Shown one piece after another: positions 17,620-26,783 of a stretch of DNA of 64,000 bases (within the stretch, counting starts at the first letter, position 1; every line of letters starts with the position of its first letter). Source of the stretch: Actinocorallia populi (lineage in GTDB: Bacteria > Actinomycetota > Actinomycetes > Streptosporangiales > Streptosporangiaceae); NCBI RefSeq assembly GCF_002995495.1, contig NZ_PVZV01000013.1, positions 89,612-153,611 of the forward strand. Reading direction: 5' to 3'. A program made the position numbers and the translations under genes. Under the pieces are notes generated by a model. It did not search any database. It had not been told where the DNA came from and was given only the letters and a program-made list of their open reading frames with translations.

Positions 17620-17950
17620 GGCCAGATGGTGGCACGATTGACCGTCGCCATGCGTGGTTTTTGCGACACCCACGGTCACGGACCGCCCGGCGCGGCGGAT
17701 CCACGAGCCACGACGCAAGCACAGGACGCAAGCGCCCGTTTCCCCGACCCCGCTCGGCCCTGTGAGCCCGGTCCTCAAGGCCCGGTCCTTCAAGTTCGGC
17801 TTTCGGGGTCCGGTTCCCGGGGTCCGATCCTCCGGGCTCGGCCTCCAGGGCCGGTTCGCTGGACGCAGTCCTCCGGGCTTGCTCTTCCGGACTCGGTCCT
17901 CCGGCTCGGCTCCCGGATCCGGTCTCCCCGGGGCCGGGCCTTCGGGGTGG
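17620..17950. repeat. Intergenic minisatellite, 14-bp degenerate unit x12
   Basis: The gap between the antitoxin-like gene and the eccC stop has no gene. From 17766 to 17931 it is built of about twelve 14-base units with consensus GytCGGtCCTCCGG. Ten units are 13-14 bases, one is 12 and one 15. Examples are 17808-17821, 17822-17835, 17836-17849 and 17891-17904. It lies 20 bases downstream of eccC and may be transcribed as its 3' end. Confidence 0.7.
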
Positions 17951-20900
17951 TCAGTCTTCGGCGGGGGGCGGGGGGAGGGCGGCCTGGACGGGGGTGGAGG
18001 TGCCGGCGAGGATGAGGAGGCCGCGGCCGACGGGGCCGGTGTAGGTGGCGTTGCGGGGGAGGCGGAGGCCGAAGAGCTCGCCGTCGTCGGGGGACTGGAT
18101 GCCCAGGAGGAGGCCGGTACGGGTCTTGCGGGCGTCGGCGATGAAGCCGCGGTAGCCGCGGCTGAGGTCCTCGGTGGTGCCGGCGAGGACGACGGCGTGC
18201 TCGCCGTCGCGGGCGCTGCGCAGCAGGGACTGGACGGCGTCGCCGAGTTCGGTCTCGTCGATGAGCTCGGCGTCGTCCACGAGGACGGCGAAGCGGTGCT
18301 CGGGGGCGGTGAGCGCCTCGACCTCGGCCTCCTCCGCCGTGGAGTCCAGCACCGCCAGTACGCCGGGGACGCCGCGCAGCTCCCGCAGGGGGGAGCGGCG
18401 GGGCGTGACGACCAGCAGCGGCACGTCCCGCTCCAGGAGGGTGCGGGCCATCGTCATCAGGGTCGTGGAGCGGCCGGAGCGCGGCGGGCCCGCCACGATG
18501 AAGGACGGGCCCTCCTCCAGCAGGTCGACGCCCATCGGGGAGAGGGTGTCGCCGCCCGCGCCGACCAGGCACCACAGCGGCGACGGCGGGCGGAAGTCCG
18601 GCCGGAGGGCGAGGACCTCCCCGGCGGTGATGCGGGCGGGCAGCTCGTCCACCCGCAGCGGGCCCGGCAGCACCCGGCCGTAGCGGGCCGCGGCCGCGGC
18701 GGCGATCGCCTGGAGGGCGGCGACCTGGGCGGTGCCCGACGGGTCCTGGCCGAGGAGCCCGATCTGGGACTCCAGGGTCGGTGCGTTCGGGGTGACGCGC
18801 AGCGCGCGCCCCGGCGGCAGGTGCCCCGGGATCTGCGCGTCGGGCAGGCCCGCGTAGCCGTAGTCGGAGGGGTCGGCCATGCGCATGATCAGCCGCCGGT
18901 CGAAGGCCATCGCGGCCTGGCCCATCAGGCCCGTCCGGTCGCCGGTGAAGACCGCGCGCAGCCCGACCGCGCCGCCCTCCTGGAGCAGCCGCAGCAGCGC
19001 GGTGACCAGGCGCCCGTAGTCGTAGTGCTCGAAGGAGGCGGTGAAACCCTCCCAGCGGTCCAGGAGGAGCACCATCCAGGGCAGCCGCTCACCCGCCGAG
19101 ACGGTGGCGCGCTGCTCGGGCAGCGAGGCGAACCCGGCCTCGGCGAGCAGCTGCCGGCGGCGCCCGACCTCGGCGTTCAGCGCGTTCAGCAGCCGCTCGA
19201 CCCGGTCGTAGGAGTCGCGCGGGACGACGGCCCCGCAGTGCGGCAGCGCGGTCAGCGGGGCGAGGCCGCCGCCGCCGCAGTCGATCGCGTACAGGTGCAC
19301 GTCGTAGGGGGTGCAGGAGGCGGCCAGCGCGCCCGCGAGCGAGCGCAGCGCCGTGGTGCGGCCCGACTGGGCGGACCCGGCGAGGTAGAGGTGGCCGTCC
19401 TGCTCCAGGTCCAGGGCGAGCGGCGCGCGGCTCTGCGCGGCGGGCAGGTCGGTGACGCCGAACTCCACTGGCGGCACCCGCACCACCGAGCCCCCGGCGG
19501 CGGGCCGGGGGGACAACACGACCGCGTCGGGCAGCGGCGTCAGCCACGGGCTCGGCTGGGGCGGGACGCCGGCCCTGCGCGCGGCCTCGGCGACCGCCCG
19601 CACCAGCACCGCGAGGTCGGTGACCTGCTCGTCCTGCTCGTCGGCGGGGACGGGTAGCGGGTGGCCGAGCTGCGCCCAGCCCAGCGCCCGCGCCTCGGTG
19701 GGCCGGCCGGAGCCGCCGCGCCGCCCGCCGATCCGCGCCGACTGCACCGCCGAGGGGGAGCCCGCGCCCGACTTCACGTAGCAGCGGCCCGGCGTCGCCT
19801 TGGCGATGCGGGCGGCGTCGGGGACGTCCAGCACGTCGGAGGAGTCCTCGGGGTCGGTGACCCGCAACGCGATCCGCAGGTTGGTGTTGGCGCGGATCTC
19901 GGCGGTCACCACCCCGGCGGGCCGCTGGGTGGCCAGGATGAGGTGCACGCCCAGCGAGCGGCCCCTGCGCCCGATGTCCACCAGCCCGTCGACGAACCCC
20001 GGCAGCTCGGCCGCCATCGCCGCGAACTCGTCGATCACCAGCACCAGCCGCGGCAACGCCGGCAACCCGCCCTCCGGCGGGTCCTGCACGACCCCTCCTC
20101 CCGGCCCGGCCTGCCCGGCCCCGTTCCCAGGTCCGGTCCGCAGGGCTCCGCCCCCCGGGGCCGCACGCCCGGACGGCTCCGGCCCGGGTGGGGCGGCACG
20201 GGGCGCCTGGGCGGTTCGCGCCGCCTGGTAGTCCTCGATGTCCTTGGCGCCGGCGCGCAGCAGCAGGTGCTCGCGGCGGCGCAGCTCGGCGGCGAGCGAC
20301 TCCAGCGCCCGCTCGGTGAGGTGCCCGTCGAGGTCGGTGACCATCCCGACGGTGTGGGGGAGCGCGGCGCAGTCCTTGAAGGCGGCGCCGCCCTTGTAGT
20401 CGATGAGCACGAACGTCATCTCGTCCGGCCGGTTGCGCACCGCCAGCGAGGCGATGAGCGTCTGCAGCAGTTCGGACTTGCCCGCGCCGGTGGTGCCGGC
20501 GACGAGCCCGTGCGGCCCGTCGGCGCTGAGGTCGATCTCGAACGGGCCGCCGGAGCCCACGCCGACGGGGGCCCGGGTGCCGCGGCCGCCGCGCCGCCAG
20601 CCGTCCAGGATGTGCGCGGCGGTGGGGTCGGGCAGGCCGAGGAGGTCCAGCAGCCGGGCGGAGGCGGGCAGCGCCTCGGCGGTGTCCTCGCGGGAGACGT
20701 CCTTGACCGGCGCCAGCGCCCGGGCGAGCCGCGTCGCCCACTGCACGCTCACCCGGTCGGCCAGCACGGGGCCGAGCGACTCCAGGCCGTGGCCGCGCAG
20801 CCGCAGGTGGTCGGCGCCGGCCCAGGAGGCGACGACGGTGCACTCCTCGGGCAGCAGCCGCTCCTCGTCGTCCAGGCAGAGGACGTGGACGCCGTACTCG

Positions 20901-22447
20901 GGCCCGTGCTTGAGCACCTGCGGCATGCCGGGCGCGCGCCGCAGGGTGCGCGCGCCGTCCAGGACGAGCAGGATGTTGTAGGGGACCTCGGCCTTCGGGC
21001 GGGACGCGGCGTCGAAGACGCTCTGCTGCCGCCCCCGCCGCCGTTCGGTGATCTTGATGGCGAGCTCGGTGATCCGCCCCGCGACGCCCGCGGGGTCCGC
21101 GCCGACCAGCGCCACGCACTCCTCGCCCTCGCGCGGCGCGCAGTGCGGCAGCCAGCGCACCCAGTTCCAGTGCTCCTCGGCCGACGCGTCCGCGGCCAGC
21201 ACCACGATCGCGAGGTCGCGCGGGCTGTGCAGGGCCGCGGCCTGCCCGACCAGCCAGCGCGCGGTCTCGCGGGAGCGGTCGCGCGGCCCGGTGAGCCCGA
21301 GCACGCCGTACTCGGGCAGCGGCAGCGGCACCGGGACGTGGCGCGCGACGGGGGGCATCTGCTGCTCGCCGCGGGCGAGCGCCTCGCGGACGTCCTCCTC
21401 GGAGCCCTCCAGCTCGACGGCGGCGGGCAGGTCGGCGAGCCCGAGGCGCAGGTGCAGGGTGTCGGGGTCGGCCGGGCGGCGCTCCCACAACCGCCGCCGC
21501 GGCCCGGTGGCGGTGAGGAGGACCTCGGCGGGGTCGGGGTGGGCGGCCCGCCGGTCCCGCTCGTCGGCCCGCCGCAGTTCCTCCAGGTCCCTGGAGAAGT
21601 AGGCGGACTTGAGTTGGTATTCCTGGTAGGCCTTTTTGTAGGACTTCCTTCCGTACATGCGGTCGCCGACCCATTCGGCGACCATCATCAGCGGCCAGGC
21701 CAGCGCGAAGAGGGCCCAGTACCACTGGCCCAGCACCCAGGCCATGACCAGCCCGAACACCGAGAAGAGCAGCGCTCCGAAAAGCCGCAGCCTTTCCTTT
21801 CCCTGCTTTTCCGGAAGGTGGGGGACTTTCATGCGTTTCGACGAGTTCCGCGGCGCTATCCGGGGCGGCCGGTTGAACGCCATTCCCTGCGGAAGCGGCT
21901 CCAGATGGGTGTCCGGAGAAGTGGTGGGCATGAGGGTGAGAACGGTGTTCCCGCAGGCGAGCAGCGCCCCCTCGGGCCATTCCCGCTCCCCGTCCAGCTC
22001 CTCGCCGTCGAGGGTCGCGCCGGGGGCCGCCCGCACCGTCGTGCCCGCGCGCCCCACCGTCACCGTCACCCCCTGCGGGAGGCCGGCGGCGCCCGGTCCC
22101 AGCCGGTGCACGCGGCCCGCGTCGGGCCCGCCGACGACGCGCACCTCCACCAGCCCGTCGGGCTCGGACGTCAGCGTGGCCGGGACGGTGGCGGGGTCGA
22201 GCGTGACGATCGCGCCGTCGCGCAGCTCCCGCGCGGCAGGGGCCGTGGGGTCGAGCATGCGCCCGTCCGCGTAGATCGCCTGCTGCAGGGAGACGACCTT
22301 CTGGCCCGCCTCCGGGGCCCGCTGCCCCGGCCGGGCGAGCAGTCCCGCCAGCGTCCGCGCGACGGCCGCCACGGAGGCGTCCGCGTCGCCGCTGACCAGG
22401 ACGTCACGAGGGCCGGCGCCGTCCAGCGCCGTCAACGAGATCCGCAC
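17951..22447 (-). CDS. eccC: Type VII secretion ATPase, EccC/EssC type (FtsK/SpoIIIE)
   Basis: A 1498-residue membrane ATPase that drives WXG100 export. The N-terminal ~190 residues look like tandem FHA-like beta domains as in EssC (VVGGPDAGRVHRLGPG, GATLDGEEL). Two transmembrane helices follow at about 219-260. Three FtsK-type ATPase domains follow with Walker A motifs GTTGAGKSE (about 650), GSAQSGRTT (about 1024) and GPPRSGRST (about 1321); only the first keeps the Lys. A Walker B LVLVIDEFA lies in domain 1. A Gly/Pro/Ala-rich insertion (about 770-805) splits domain 1 between Walker A and B. The start is GTG with GGAG six bases upstream. No EccB, EccD, EccE or MycP gene is in the window. 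Confidence 0.93.
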   Translation of the reverse strand: MRISLTALDGAGPRDVLVSGDADASVAAVARTLAGLLARPGQRAPEAGQKVVSLQQAIYADGRMLDPTAPAARELRDGAIVTLDPATVPATLTSEPDGLVEVRVVGGPDAGRVHRLGPGAAGLPQGVTVTVGRAGTTVRAAPGATLDGEELDGEREWPEGALLACGNTVLTLMPTTSPDTHLEPLPQGMAFNRPPRIAPRNSSKRMKVPHLPEKQGKERLRLFGALLFSVFGLVMAWVLGQWYWALFALAWPLMMVAEWVGDRMYGRKSYKKAYQEYQLKSAYFSRDLEELRRADERDRRAAHPDPAEVLLTATGPRRRLWERRPADPDTLHLRLGLADLPAAVELEGSEEDVREALARGEQQMPPVARHVPVPLPLPEYGVLGLTGPRDRSRETARWLVGQAAALHSPRDLAIVVLAADASAEEHWNWVRWLPHCAPREGEECVALVGADPAGVAGRITELAIKITERRRGRQQSVFDAASRPKAEVPYNILLVLDGARTLRRAPGMPQVLKHGPEYGVHVLCLDDEERLLPEECTVVASWAGADHLRLRGHGLESLGPVLADRVSVQWATRLARALAPVKDVSREDTAEALPASARLLDLLGLPDPTAAHILDGWRRGGRGTRAPVGVGSGGPFEIDLSADGPHGLVAGTTGAGKSELLQTLIASLAVRNRPDEMTFVLIDYKGGAAFKDCAALPHTVGMVTDLDGHLTERALESLAAELRRREHLLLRAGAKDIEDYQAARTAQAPRAAPPGPEPSGRAAPGGGALRTGPGNGAGQAGPGGGVVQDPPEGGLPALPRLVLVIDEFAAMAAELPGFVDGLVDIGRRGRSLGVHLILATQRPAGVVTAEIRANTNLRIALRVTDPEDSSDVLDVPDAARIAKATPGRCYVKSGAGSPSAVQSARIGGRRGGSGRPTEARALGWAQLGHPLPVPADEQDEQVTDLAVLVRAVAEAARRAGVPPQPSPWLTPLPDAVVLSPRPAAGGSVVRVPPVEFGVTDLPAAQSRAPLALDLEQDGHLYLAGSAQSGRTTALRSLAGALAASCTPYDVHLYAIDCGGGGLAPLTALPHCGAVVPRDSYDRVERLLNALNAEVGRRRQLLAEAGFASLPEQRATVSAGERLPWMVLLLDRWEGFTASFEHYDYGRLVTALLRLLQEGGAVGLRAVFTGDRTGLMGQAAMAFDRRLIMRMADPSDYGYAGLPDAQIPGHLPPGRALRVTPNAPTLESQIGLLGQDPSGTAQVAALQAIAAAAAARYGRVLPGPLRVDELPARITAGEVLALRPDFRPPSPLWCLVGAGGDTLSPMGVDLLEEGPSFIVAGPPRSGRSTTLMTMARTLLERDVPLLVVTPRRSPLRELRGVPGVLAVLDSTAEEAEVEALTAPEHRFAVLVDDAELIDETELGDAVQSLLRSARDGEHAVVLAGTTEDLSRGYRGFIADARKTRTGLLLGIQSPDDGELFGLRLPRNATYTGPVGRGLLILAGTSTPVQAALPPPPAED

Positions 22448-22877
22448 GCACCACTCCGCTTCGCCGGGGGACGGAAGGCCGGATCAAGAGTCCCACAGGA
22501 GCCGTGCGAGCGGGGGGCGTCGAACGCCGGGCTGTGGATGAAGCGGCTTCCGGATGGCCGTCTTCAGCACTCATGACGAATCTGCGGTCATGCACCAGTC
22601 AGATCCAGCGGATCGGCGGTGGCTTTCCGCTCCGGGAACGGTGTTTGATCTTCCGGGAAAAGGGTAGCCCCGGTCCCCATGCCTCTTGATCACGCACTTC
22701 GCGCGAATGCCCGGGGTACCATCTCCGGAAGCGTAGAAAACCGGTCAATTTCCTACACTCGGTTACGAGAGTGCGTCAGGTACTGGAATCCATTGACGTG
22801 AGGTTGTCAAGACCGCAAGCATGGTCGCTCCGGCCGTTTTGCAGAGTGCTCGGATACCCCCCGGAGTGGCCAGAGCG
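22448..22877. other. Divergent control region eccC / Tad operon
   Basis: A 430-base stretch without a supported gene. The part at 22590-22810 is clearly less GC-rich than its surroundings and contains CACTC-N8-GAGTG (about 22757-22774) and TACACT near 22754 as a possible -10. It carries the promoters of both the secretion ATPase and the pilus operon. Confidence 0.5.
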
Positions 22878-23669
22878 ATGAGGACCAGTCAGCCAAGTCA
22901 GCCGACCGGCACCAACAACACCGGCCCCCGCGGGCTCGGCACGGGCCTCGCCGCCTCCGCCGGGCAGCGGCTGCCGGTGCCGCCCCGGGAGCGCAAGCCC
23001 GCGCTGGCGGCCCTGGCGGTGCTGCTCATCCTCGGCGGAGCGCTGGTCAGCGCCTACCTCGTCATCCAGAGCGGCGACCGCGTCTCGGCGATCGCCGTCA
23101 ACGCGCCGGTCGCCGCCGGCGAGCGGATCCCGGCGACCGCCCTCAAGGAGGTGTCCATCGGTGACACCGGCATCGAGTACGTGCGCTGGAGCGAGCTCGA
23201 CAAGGTGACCCAGACCTACGCCAAGGTGCCGCTGACCCCCGGGGCGCTGCTCGTCAGCGAGATGACGAGCCAGGTGCCGGACACCACCAAGGGCCGGGTC
23301 ATCGTCGGCCTGTCGCTGAAGGCGGGCCAGGTGCCCAGCCAGGGCCTGGAGATGGGCCAGACGCTCGCCCTCTACGCGGTCGGCGGGCGCGAGTCGGGCG
23401 TCAAGCCCGGCACGCTCCTGGCGGCCGACGCCGTGGTGCGCGAGGTGCCGGGTTCGTCGTCGGACGACTCGGAGCTGTCGGCCCGCATGAAGTCGTCCAC
23501 CGAGGTCAGGGTCTCGGTCGAGGTGCTGCCCGAGCAGGCGCCCGCCGTCACCCAGGCCGCCTCGGCCGGTGACGTCGCGGTCGCGATCGTCCCGCCGGGC
23601 ACCGCGGTGCCGCAGACCCCGGCCCCCGCCAAGCCCCAGACCAAGCCCACGACCAAGCCGGGCGGGTGA
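22878..23669 (+). CDS. SAF-domain pilus assembly protein, CpaB/RcpC-like
   Basis: First gene of the Tad operon; 263 residues from ATG at 22878 (an upstream ATG at 22821 would add 19). One transmembrane helix lies near 38-60 (LAALAVLLILGGALVSAYLV), followed by an extracytoplasmic SAF domain (VAAGERIPATALKEV, with GRVIVGLSLKAGQVP further on) and a Pro/Lys-rich tail. CpaB/RcpC proteins assist Flp pilus assembly at the envelope. Positions within a ten-gene block of pilus genes make the role secure. Confidence 0.85.
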   Translation: MRTSQPSQPTGTNNTGPRGLGTGLAASAGQRLPVPPRERKPALAALAVLLILGGALVSAYLVIQSGDRVSAIAVNAPVAAGERIPATALKEVSIGDTGIEYVRWSELDKVTQTYAKVPLTPGALLVSEMTSQVPDTTKGRVIVGLSLKAGQVPSQGLEMGQTLALYAVGGRESGVKPGTLLAADAVVREVPGSSSDDSELSARMKSSTEVRVSVEVLPEQAPAVTQAASAGDVAVAIVPPGTAVPQTPAPAKPQTKPTTKPGG

Positions 23670-23673
23670 GCCG

Positions 23674-24561
23674 GTGGCACTCATCGCGCTGGCCGCCGAC
23701 AAGGGCGCGCCCGGGGTGACCACCGCCGCGGTGGCCCTCGGCGCCGTCTGGCCGCGCCCCGTCATGGTCGCCGAGTGCGACCCGGCGGGCGGCGACCTCG
23801 TCTACCGCCTGCCCGGCGAGCACGGCATGCTCGACCCGGCCAGGGGCATGCTCTCGCTGGCCACCGAGGCCCGCCGCGGCCTGCGCCCCGAGCAGATCGC
23901 CCCGCACACCCAGCGGCTGGTCGGCGGTCTGGACGTGCTGGTCGGGCTGACCAACGCCGAGCAGTCCAAGGGCCTGGACTGGCTGTGGAGTCCGCTGGGC
24001 CGCTCGTTCGCGATCCTGCCGGGCGTGGACGTGCTGGCCGACTGCGGCAGGCTCGGCCCCGGCTCGTCGCCGCTGGACCTGCTGCGCGAGGCCGACCTGG
24101 TCGTCCTGGTCACGCACGCCACCCTCGAGCACGTCGCGCACCTGCGCGAACGCGTCTCCCAGCTGTCGGCGGACCTGCCGCAGCAGCGCGCCCAGATCGG
24201 CGTGGTGGTGGTCGCCGACCCGCGCGGCTACCGCGGCTCGCTGACCGAGGTCGAGCGGGTGCTGGCGCAGTCGAAACTGCCCGCCGCGGTGCTCGGCGGG
24301 CTGGCCTACGACCCCAAGGGCGCGCAGATGCTGCGCGGCGAGTGGGGCGGCAGGCTCGACAAGTCGCTGCTCATCCGCTCGGCGCGCGAGCTGGCCGGCA
24401 ACCTCATGCAGCGCCCCGTGCTGGAACGCCCGGCGCCGTCCGCCGCCAACCCCGCGGTGGTGGCCGACCCGCGGTACTCCACCGGCCCGCAGGGCTTCAC
24501 GCAGCCCGGTCCCCGGCAGTCGGGATCGCACCAGATCCTGGGCGACCGGAGGGGGATCTAG
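23674..24561 (+). CDS. tadZ: TadZ/CpaE-like MinD family protein with degenerate P-loop
   Basis: A 295-residue MinD/ParA-fold protein that likely places the Tad machine. It starts at GTG 23674 (LIALAADKGAPGVTTAAVAL). The deviant Walker A should read KGGxGKT/S; here the second Lys is Val (KGAPGVTT). DCGRLGPGSSPLDLL and VLVTHATLEHVAHLR fit the Walker B and switch regions. Atypical P-loops are known for TadZ. The stop abuts the next ATG. Confidence 0.8.
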   Translation: MALIALAADKGAPGVTTAAVALGAVWPRPVMVAECDPAGGDLVYRLPGEHGMLDPARGMLSLATEARRGLRPEQIAPHTQRLVGGLDVLVGLTNAEQSKGLDWLWSPLGRSFAILPGVDVLADCGRLGPGSSPLDLLREADLVVLVTHATLEHVAHLRERVSQLSADLPQQRAQIGVVVVADPRGYRGSLTEVERVLAQSKLPAAVLGGLAYDPKGAQMLRGEWGGRLDKSLLIRSARELAGNLMQRPVLERPAPSAANPAVVADPRYSTGPQGFTQPGPRQSGSHQILGDRRGI

Positions 24562-25866
24562 ATGGACCACGTCCTGGTCAAGCGGCTGCGCCAGGAGGTC
24601 GGCGACCGGCTGGCCCACCAGCGCCGGCTCGACGCCGCCTCGGGCCTGCCGCCCATGTCCACCGAGGACGAGCGGCAGTTCGCCCGCGCGCTCATCGCCC
24701 AGGTGCTGGAGGAGCACGCCCGCTCGGAGATCGGCTACGGGCGCCGCCCGCCGACCGCCGAGGAGGAGGAGGAGTACGCCGCGGGCATCCACGCCGCGCT
24801 GTTCGGCGTCGGCCGCCTCCAGCCGCTCCTGGAGGACCATGAGATCGAGAACATCGACATCAACGGCTGCGACCGGGTGTTCCTGTCCTACTCCGACGGC
24901 CGCGAGGTGATGGCCGAGCCGGTCGCCGACTCCGACGAGGAGCTGGTCGAGCTCATCCAGATCCTGGCCGCCTACTCGGGCCTGTCGTCGCGCCCGTTCG
25001 ACACCGCCAACCCGCAGCTGGACCTGCGGCTGCCGGACGGCTCCCGGCTCTCGGCCGTCATGGACGTCACGCAGCGGCCCGCGCTGTCGATCCGGCGCGC
25101 CCGCCTGGGCAAGGTGTTCCTGGACGACCTGGTCGGCAACGGCACGGTCTCCACGGAGCTGGCGGCGTTCTTCCGCGCCGCGGTCGCCGCCCGCAAGAAC
25201 ATCATGATCTCCGGGGCCACCAACGCCGGCAAGACGACGCTGCTGCGCGCGGTCGCCAACGAGATCCAGCCGCACGAGCGGCTCATCACCGTCGAGCGCG
25301 CGCTGGAGCTGGGCCTGGAGCAGTTCCCCGAGCTGCACCCCAACGTGGTCGCCTTCGAGCAGCGGCTGCCCAACTCCGAGGGCCAGGGCGCGATCTCGAT
25401 GGCCGAGCTGGTGCGCCGCTCGCTGCGCATGAACCCCTCCCGCGTCATCGTCGGCGAGGTGCTGGGCGACGAGATCGTCACCATGCTCAACGCGATGACC
25501 CAGGGCAACGACGGCTCCCTGTCGACGATCCACGCCAACTCCTCGATGGAGGTCTTCAACCGCATCGCCACCTACGCGATCCAGTCGGAGGAGCGGCTGC
25601 CGATCGAGGCCACCCACATGCTCATCGCGGGCGCCATCGACTTCGTCGTCTTCATCGACAAGCGCAACGACTACCACCGGGGCGGCCGGCTGCGCCGGTT
25701 CGTCTCCAGCGTCCGCGAGGTGACCGGCTGCGACGGGCGGGTCCTGTCGTCGGAGATCTTCGCGCCCGACTCCGGCGGCCTGGCCAGGGTCCACGCGCCC
25801 ATCGCCTGCGCCGACGAGCTCGCCGAGTTCGGCTACGACCAGGCGGGGACGGTGAGGTGGCAGTGA
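24562..25866 (+). CDS. tadA: Tad pilus assembly ATPase CpaF/TadA
   Basis: A 434-residue secretion ATPase of the PulE/VirB11 superfamily that powers pilin assembly and retraction at the cytoplasmic membrane. Walker A SGATNAGKTTLL is near 217, the Asp box between, Walker B SRVIVGEVLGDE near 293, His box STIHANSS near 322. GGAGGGGG at 24547-24554 precedes the ATG, which directly follows the TadZ stop. Its end overlaps tadB. Confidence 0.95.
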   Translation: MDHVLVKRLRQEVGDRLAHQRRLDAASGLPPMSTEDERQFARALIAQVLEEHARSEIGYGRRPPTAEEEEEYAAGIHAALFGVGRLQPLLEDHEIENIDINGCDRVFLSYSDGREVMAEPVADSDEELVELIQILAAYSGLSSRPFDTANPQLDLRLPDGSRLSAVMDVTQRPALSIRRARLGKVFLDDLVGNGTVSTELAAFFRAAVAARKNIMISGATNAGKTTLLRAVANEIQPHERLITVERALELGLEQFPELHPNVVAFEQRLPNSEGQGAISMAELVRRSLRMNPSRVIVGEVLGDEIVTMLNAMTQGNDGSLSTIHANSSMEVFNRIATYAIQSEERLPIEATHMLIAGAIDFVVFIDKRNDYHRGGRLRRFVSSVREVTGCDGRVLSSEIFAPDSGGLARVHAPIACADELAEFGYDQAGTVRWQ

Positions 25867-26783
25867 TCCTCGACCTGGACGTCGTCCTCGCGCTGTTCGC
25901 CGGCGGCATCGCCGCGGCCGGGCTGGTCCTGCTGGTGATGGCGGTGCGGGGCCTGCCCGCGCGGCCGGGGCGGCGCACCCCGCGCTCCCGCGAGGAGCTC
26001 ATCAGGGCGGTCACCACCCGGACGGGCGTCGCGATCATCGCCGGGGTGACGGCGCTCGTGGTCACCCGCTGGGTGGTCGTCGCGGGCGGCATCGCGCTGC
26101 TGGTGCTGGGCTGGGAGAGCGTGGCGGGCGGCGCGGCCGAGGAGCGCCGCGCCATGGCCCGGCTGGAGGGCCTGGCGTCCTGGGCGGAGTCGCTGCGCGA
26201 CACCATCGCCGGCGCGGTCGGCCTGGAGCAGGCCATCCCCGCCTCGGTGCGGGCCGCGGCCCCGGCGCTGCAGCCGCCGCTGCGCGCGCTGGTCGACCGG
26301 ATGCACACCCGGGTCCCGCTGCCCGAGGCGCTGCGCCGGTTCGCCGACGACCTCGACGACTCCTCGGCGGACCTCATCGTCGCGGCGCTGATCCTCAACG
26401 CGCGGCTGCGCGGGCCCGGCCTGCGCGAGATGCTCGGCGCGCTGGCCACCTCGGCCCGCACCGAGCTGGAGATGCGCCGCAGGGTGTCGGCCTACCGCGC
26501 GTCCACCCGGCGCAGCGTCCAGATCGTCGTGACGTTCTCGGTCGGGTTCGCTCTGGTGCTGACCGTCCTCAACCCCGGTTACGTGGAGCCCTACGGCACG
26601 TTCATGGGCCAGGTCGTGCTGACCGCGGTGGTCGGCCTGTACGCGCTCGGGTTCTTCTGGTTGCGCCGCCTGGCCAAGTTCCAGCTGCCGCAGCGGCTGC
26701 TGGGCGACACCGATACGGCCGTCGCCGAGGCGGAGCGGCCGCTGCGCGGCAGGGCCGCGATGGACGCGGGGGTGGGCCGGTGA
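25857..26783 (+). CDS. tadB: TadB-like type II secretion F family protein
   Basis: A 308-residue inner-membrane platform protein. Hydrophobic helices lie near 7-30, 55-80 and at the C-terminal part (SVGFALVLTVL, LTAVVGLYALGFFWL), with the F-domain helices in the middle (GLEQAIPASVRAAAPALQPPL, LPEALRRFADDLDDSSADL). GTG at 25857 overlaps tadA by ten bases; GTG at 25863, a four-base GTGA overlap, is an equal alternative. It pairs with TadC. Confidence 0.9.
   Translation: MAVILDLDVVLALFAGGIAAAGLVLLVMAVRGLPARPGRRTPRSREELIRAVTTRTGVAIIAGVTALVVTRWVVVAGGIALLVLGWESVAGGAAEERRAMARLEGLASWAESLRDTIAGAVGLEQAIPASVRAAAPALQPPLRALVDRMHTRVPLPEALRRFADDLDDSSADLIVAALILNARLRGPGLREMLGALATSARTELEMRRRVSAYRASTRRSVQIVVTFSVGFALVLTVLNPGYVEPYGTFMGQVVLTAVVGLYALGFFWLRRLAKFQLPQRLLGDTDTAVAEAERPLRGRAAMDAGVGR

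Noticed and set aside
16710..17931. CRISPR-like repeats
   Set aside because: Units are contiguous, degenerate and without unique spacers; no cas gene is near.
19661..22576. 971-codon plus-strand frame opposite eccC
   Set aside because: Complement of a gene with clear ATPase motifs; its own translation is compositionally biased with no domain.
22404..22595. Small minus-strand gene upstream of eccC
   Set aside because: Overlaps the eccC start out of frame, has no motif and no ribosome site.
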